Shown: positions 4,261 to 7,954 of the stretch, piece after piece
Layout of the letters: each line of letters begins with the position of its first letter
Numbering within the stretch: position 1 is the first letter of the stretch
NCBI GenBank assembly: GCA_937892405.1
Contig: CALAFS010000245.1
Span: 1-7,954 of the forward strand
Length of the DNA stretch: 7,954 bases
DNA from: an uncultured Clostridia bacterium
GTDB taxonomy: Bacteria > Bacillota > Clostridia > Oscillospirales > CAG-272
Direction of reading: 5' to 3'
Position numbers and translations under genes: made by a program
The notes under the pieces: model-generated
The model's database searches: none
The model's input: the letters and a program-made list of their open reading frames with translations, nothing else
Told to the model about the DNA's origin: nothing

Positions 4261-7200
4261 TCATTCGTCAAGGGAGCGGCGGGCGAGCATCTCGTGCCAC
4301 TCGTCCTTGGTAATCAGGACATCGCGGGGCTTCGATCCGTTGGCTTCGCCGACGATACCGAGCTCTTCCATGATGTCGATGTACTTCGAGGCTCTGCCGT
4401 AGCCGATGCTCATCTTCCGCTGGATAAAGCTCGTCGCAATCCGTCCGGAATTGAGCGCCAGCTCGACAATGTCGAGGAAGGTCGGATCGTTCAGGTATCC
4501 GACGCCGTCACCCGATTCACCGTCGCCGCCGTCGTCATCATCGTTCATGGAGTCCTTCTTCTTCGAGCACTTCTGCGCCGCGCGGTTGATCTCTTCAAGC
4601 ACGCTCTCGTCGTAGGTATTGCCCTTCGACTGCGCCTTCAGATAATCCATGATCCGCTCAAGCTCTCCGTCGGTGACAAAGGCACCCTGCACACGCAGAG
4701 GCTTCGGCTTTCCGACCGGCCAGTAGAGCATATCACCGTTGTTCAGGAGCTTTTCGGCACCGCCCTGTTCGAGAATGGTGCGGGAGTCGACATTCGAGGA
4801 AACCTTACAGGTCATACGGGAGGGAATGTTCGCCTTGATGACACCGGTCAGGACATTGACCGAGGGGCGCTGGGTACCGATAATCAGATGAATACCCGCA
4901 GCACGCGCCTTCTGTGCGAGACGCATAATCAGGTTCTCGACAGGGTCGCGTACCTGTACCATCAGGTCATTCAGCTCGTCGATGATAATGATAATCTTCG
5001 GCATCGGCGTACCGAGGGAAGGATCGGCTTTGACCTTTTCGTTGTAATCGTCGATCTTCTTGACACGCAGTGCCTCGATCAGCTCATACCGCTTTTCCAT
5101 CTCCTCCACCGCCCACATGAGGGCGCCTGCCGCCTGCTTGGATTCCGTGACGACGGGGATCAGAAGATGAGGAATACCGTTGTAGTTGTTGAACTCGACC
5201 TTCTTCGGGTCGACCATGATAAATTTGACTTCATCGGGGCGCGCTTTGTAAAGAATACTTATCAAAATCGCGTTGATACAGACCGATTTACCCATACCGG
5301 TCGCACCGGCAACCAGAATGTGCGGCATCTTTGCAATGTCGCCGAAAACGGGGTTGCCCGTGACATCTTTTCCGATGCAGGCGGTGGTTTTGGAGCTTGC
5401 GAGGGCGAAGTCTTCGGTCTCGATAAGATCGCGGAGTCTGACCGTCTGCGGCTTGCGGTTCGGGATTTCAAAGCCGATGGCGCTCTTGCCGGGGATCGGC
5501 GCCTCCATACGGATACCCTCTGCCGCAATGGCAAGGGAAATGTCGTCGACAAGGTTCGTGACGGCACTGACCTTAACGCCGCGGGCGGGCACCACCTCGT
5601 AGCGCGTGATACGCGGTCCGCGGTCGACGCCCTTGATAGACGCCGTCACCTTGAAGGAGGCGAGCGTGTCGATCAGCTTTTCGGCGTTCTCCTGGATTTC
5701 CTCGGTGTCCCCCTCGGTGTTTTCACCGCGGAGAAGGAAATCGACGGGCGGGAATTTGTAATCCGAATAGTCGGGCGGGACATAGGCGGGTTTTTCTTCC
5801 GCGGGCGCCTTTGCCTGCTTTTCGGACTGTTTCATCTGGTTCATGTATTCGGTGAAGCGGGAGCTGATCTGCCGTCCGCCGTCAAACGGGGGCGCGTCGT
5901 CCTCTTCATCGTCGCTCTCTTCGTCTTCTGCGTCGTCCGCAGTGGCCTCGTCGGCGGGGGCGGAGGCGTCGTCTTCTTCACTCTCATCACTCGCTTCGGG
6001 GGCGTCGGAATCTTCTTTTGCGTCTTCGTCCTCTTCGTCAAGGAAAGAGAAGCGGTTGCGGTATTCTTCCACCTTCGGATTGCGCTCTTCGGGCGGGATT
6101 TCTTCGTCCGACGGCTCGTCCTCTTCCGGCTCTTCCTCGGGGGTGAGTACCTCGTCCTCTTCTTCCTCCTCGGCGTCAAAGGGCGGGACAACGCTGCGCT
6201 CGATACGGAGCGGATCCCCCACGGGTTCTTCCTCCGGCTCCGGTTCTTTATCGACCGACGGCTCGGCTTTTCCGATGACGGTGCGGAACGCGTCTTCGGT
6301 GCTGTAAGGACGGAAGGTGGGATCTTCCTTTTTCTCCGTGACGGGCGTCACGGGAGTCTCTGTCGGGGCGGGGCGGTAGGCGGGCGTCTCGGCGATCGGT
6401 TCGGTGCGGTACACCGGCGTTTCCTTTACGGGTTCGGGCGCAGGCTCGGGACGATAGACCGGCGTCTCACGAACAGGTTCCCTGACGGTTTCGGTGTGAT
6501 AGACCGGGGTTTCTCTCACGGGGGCGGGTGCCGGTTCGGGACGGTAGGTCGGTGTCTCACGCACAGGCTCCGTGCGGTAGACGAGTGTCTCCCGTACCGG
6601 TTCGGCGGGCGTCGGCTTCGGCTCCGCGGCGATATTCTGTCGGATACCCGAGGCGAAGGCGGCGGCACGGCTGTAATTGTGCGGGGATTCTCCGGTGCGC
6701 GCGGCAGACGGTGTGGCAGTGAAGAGCGGCTCTTCCGTGATCGGCTGTGCCGGTGTGCTCGGCGGCGCGGAGAAGAAGGTGTTGTTTTGCACTTCCGCGT
6801 TTATTTTCGGTGCGGGCGGCTCTTCCGTCGGATTTTTGCCGATAGAGGTGTGGATGCCGCCCGATTCGCGGACGGTGCCGCCGACGATTTCTTCGCCCAT
6901 CTCGTTGAATTCGATGATGCGGCGGCGGTGGGGCGTGTTCTGCGGCGGGGCGCTCTGCGCGGTGCCGTTCTTTCTCATACCGGCGAGGATCTCCTGCTTT
7001 TTGCGCTCGAATGCCTCGTCACGGTCGGCTTTCTGCTTTTTGCGGTATTCTTCCTCGAGGGAATCGGCATACTCGCCGACACCCGCATTTTCGGATGCCG
7101 CAGAGGCGCGGCTCGATGCCTTGCCCGCCATCGTGCGGTTGATCGTCAGGTCAAAGGGGTCGAAATCCTGCGTAAATACGGATTCCGCGCTTTCGTCAAG

Positions 7201-7954
7201 TCCGTAGGAATTGCTCTTTTTCGGCGCCTCGCGCACCGGCTCTTCGGCGTGCGGCTGGTCGATGATGATCGGCGGGCGGTCGTCCGCCGCCGCGGTGTCG
7301 GAGAGGGGAGAGGTGCCGGCGGGGGAGAAGGAATAGTCGGCGCTCCTCGTCTCGGCGCGGCGGGGAGTTTCTCCCGCGCTATTCGGATAGACCTTTTCGT
7401 GCAGGGTGGGATTTTCTTCGATGGATTCGGGCGAGCGGGTTTCGAGAATACCGAGCTCCTCGATCTCCAGCTCCTGCATGCCGTTGTCCACGGCGAAGAA
7501 GTCGTCGTGAAGCAGGGCGGATTTTTTCTGCTTTTCCTGCGCGGCGACCCGCTTTGCCTTCGCTTCCTTGCGGTTTTTGAAGAAGATGCGCAGCTTCTTT
7601 TCGACAAAGGACGCCGCAGTGGCGAGGGCGGCGAGCACCTTGAGGGCGAATGCCTTCACGGAATTGCTCTCTCCGGCGAAAAAGTATGTAAGGTAAAGAG
7701 AGAAGACAAGGACGGCAAGTACGATCATACCGACCGAGCCGAATACCTTCGTGATGGCGAAGCCGAGAATTCCGCCGAAGAATCCGCCGCCCACAACCTC
7801 TTTACCGAGGCGGTAGAACTCACCGGCATTGAAGGTGACAACCTTGCCGAAATAGGTCACGGCGTAGATGAAGCAGGACAGCATCAGAAGGAACACGACC
7901 GAGAAGATCAGGCGTGTCAGCCGTCTTCCGCGGCGGAAGTCCGACGCGTAAAAG
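4261..7954 (-). CDS. ftsK: FtsK/SpoIIIE family DNA translocase, N-terminus cut by window edge
   Basis: This hexameric ATPase is anchored at the division septum and pumps double-stranded DNA to clear or segregate chromosomes. At least 1230 residues are visible; the frame is open to the right edge, so the GTG at 7896 is internal. Numbering from that GTG, the parts in order are: a hydrophobic segment across the GTG, then two more by about residue 75 (end of the 4-TM domain); a basic Lys/Arg stretch near 100-125; and a linker of about 590 residues holding Pro/Glu repeats and an acidic tract (573-670). The alpha/beta motor starts near Tyr713. It has Walker A GATGMGKS (864-871), Walker B ending IDELND (Asp973, Glu974), GTQRPSVNV, and KANIPSRMTCKVSSNVDSRT. 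After an Asp/Gly-rich spacer, a C-terminal gamma winged helix (about 1130-1211) would read orienting sequences. B. subtilis SpoIIIE is 787 residues, so the linker is unusually long, closer to E. coli FtsK. Membrane segments argue against the soluble SftA type. I expect about 100 further N-terminal residues. Confidence 0.95.
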   Translation of the reverse strand, partial: FYASDFRRGRRLTRLIFSVVFLLMLSCFIYAVTYFGKVVTFNAGEFYRLGKEVVGGGFFGGILGFAITKVFGSVGMIVLAVLVFSLYLTYFFAGESNSVKAFALKVLAALATAASFVEKKLRIFFKNRKEAKAKRVAAQEKQKKSALLHDDFFAVDNGMQELEIEELGILETRSPESIEENPTLHEKVYPNSAGETPRRAETRSADYSFSPAGTSPLSDTAAADDRPPIIIDQPHAEEPVREAPKKSNSYGLDESAESVFTQDFDPFDLTINRTMAGKASSRASAASENAGVGEYADSLEEEYRKKQKADRDEAFERKKQEILAGMRKNGTAQSAPPQNTPHRRRIIEFNEMGEEIVGGTVRESGGIHTSIGKNPTEEPPAPKINAEVQNNTFFSAPPSTPAQPITEEPLFTATPSAARTGESPHNYSRAAAFASGIRQNIAAEPKPTPAEPVRETLVYRTEPVRETPTYRPEPAPAPVRETPVYHTETVREPVRETPVYRPEPAPEPVKETPVYRTEPIAETPAYRPAPTETPVTPVTEKKEDPTFRPYSTEDAFRTVIGKAEPSVDKEPEPEEEPVGDPLRIERSVVPPFDAEEEEEDEVLTPEEEPEEDEPSDEEIPPEERNPKVEEYRNRFSFLDEEDEDAKEDSDAPEASDESEEDDASAPADEATADDAEDEESDDEEDDAPPFDGGRQISSRFTEYMNQMKQSEKQAKAPAEEKPAYVPPDYSDYKFPPVDFLLRGENTEGDTEEIQENAEKLIDTLASFKVTASIKGVDRGPRITRYEVVPARGVKVSAVTNLVDDISLAIAAEGIRMEAPIPGKSAIGFEIPNRKPQTVRLRDLIETEDFALASSKTTACIGKDVTGNPVFGDIAKMPHILVAGATGMGKSVCINAILISILYKARPDEVKFIMVDPKKVEFNNYNGIPHLLIPVVTESKQAAGALMWAVEEMEKRYELIEALRVKKIDDYNEKVKADPSLGTPMPKIIIIIDELNDLMVQVRDPVENLIMRLAQKARAAGIHLIIGTQRPSVNVLTGVIKANIPSRMTCKVSSNVDSRTILEQGGAEKLLNNGDMLYWPVGKPKPLRVQGAFVTDGELERIMDYLKAQSKGNTYDESVLEEINRAAQKCSKKKDSMNDDDDGGDGESGDGVGYLNDPTFLDIVELALNSGRIATSFIQRKMSIGYGRASKYIDIMEELGIVGEANGSKPRDVLITKDEWHEMLARRSLDE
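6370..6600 (-). repeat. Degenerate in-frame tandem repeat in the FtsK linker
   Basis: Six copies of a PVRETPVYRTEP-like unit occur in succession. Variants include PVRETLVYRT, PVRETPTYRPEPAPA, PVRETPVYHTETVRE, PVRETPVYRPEPAPE, PVKETPVYRTEP and IAETPAYRPAPT. At DNA level the units alternate between roughly 36 and 48 bp because some carry an extra EPAP extension. The repeats preserve an ETPxY core with basic, Pro and Glu residues around it. This indicates in-frame expansion by slippage or recombination rather than a mobile element. Confidence 0.85.

Noticed and set aside
5843..6307. Serine-rich 154-residue frame on the + strand
   Set aside because: It is simply the antisense reading of the Asp/Glu-rich codons (GAC/GAA/GAG) of the FtsK acidic tract.
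7894..7896. GTG as the FtsK start codon
   Set aside because: The frame continues open and protein-like (RRGRRLTRLIFSVV) to the window edge and the GTG lies inside a membrane segment; the family's 4-TM domain needs more residues upstream.
1..7954. CRISPR array, tRNA/rRNA, riboswitch, insertion sequence, toxin-antitoxin or defence system
   Set aside because: I read both strands and saw no regularly spaced repeats outside the FtsK linker, no cloverleaf-like sequences, no terminal inverted repeats with a transposase, and no defence-type domains.

Overview
The window looks like an ordinary chromosomal segment of a GC-rich (by eye, high-50s %) anaerobic Firmicute, most likely a Clostridia member of the gut Oscillospirales/Christensenellales type. 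The evidence is strong AGGAGG-type ribosome binding sites, an Oscillospiraceae-like FtsK/SpoIIIE translocase, a short clostridial TtcA-family protein and a signal-less amidase_3 protein. This lineage call is inferred from protein style and was not tested by any search. There is no tRNA, rRNA, CRISPR array, insertion sequence or integrase, and no gap between genes exceeds about 85 bp.

Layout. 1-1442 (+): two tandem paralogous NodB-fold polysaccharide deacetylase genes. The first is cut by the left edge; the second is complete. They end at a very strong, probably bidirectional terminator (1456-1502). 1513-2283 (-): a TtcA-family PP-loop ATPase with the three cysteines expected for a [4Fe-4S] cluster, converging on the deacetylases. 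2353-2919 (+): a compact N-acetylmuramoyl-L-alanine amidase, divergent from ttcA across 69 bp. 2933-3586 (-): an unrecognised 12-cysteine protein that looks like three zinc-ribbon modules. 3665-4177 (-): a DJ-1/PfpI family protein with its nucleophilic cysteine. 4261-7954 (-): a large FtsK/SpoIIIE DNA translocase whose N-terminus runs off the right edge, with a roughly 590-residue Pro/Glu-rich and acidic linker containing degenerate repeats.

How the genes relate. FtsK (chromosome segregation at the septum), the amidase (peptidoglycan cleavage) and possibly the deacetylases (polymer deacetylation) fit a loose cell-envelope or cell-division neighbourhood. TtcA (tRNA C32 thiolation) and the DJ-1 protein are housekeeping or stress functions. 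The ftsK, DJ-1 and zinc-ribbon genes run in the same direction with about 80 bp gaps and could be co-transcribed. I see no convincing new multi-gene system. The items most worth a second look are the cysteine-rich unknown, the FtsK linker and its non-canonical Walker residues, the divergence of the deacetylase pair, and the layered hairpins at the 1.5 kb convergence point.
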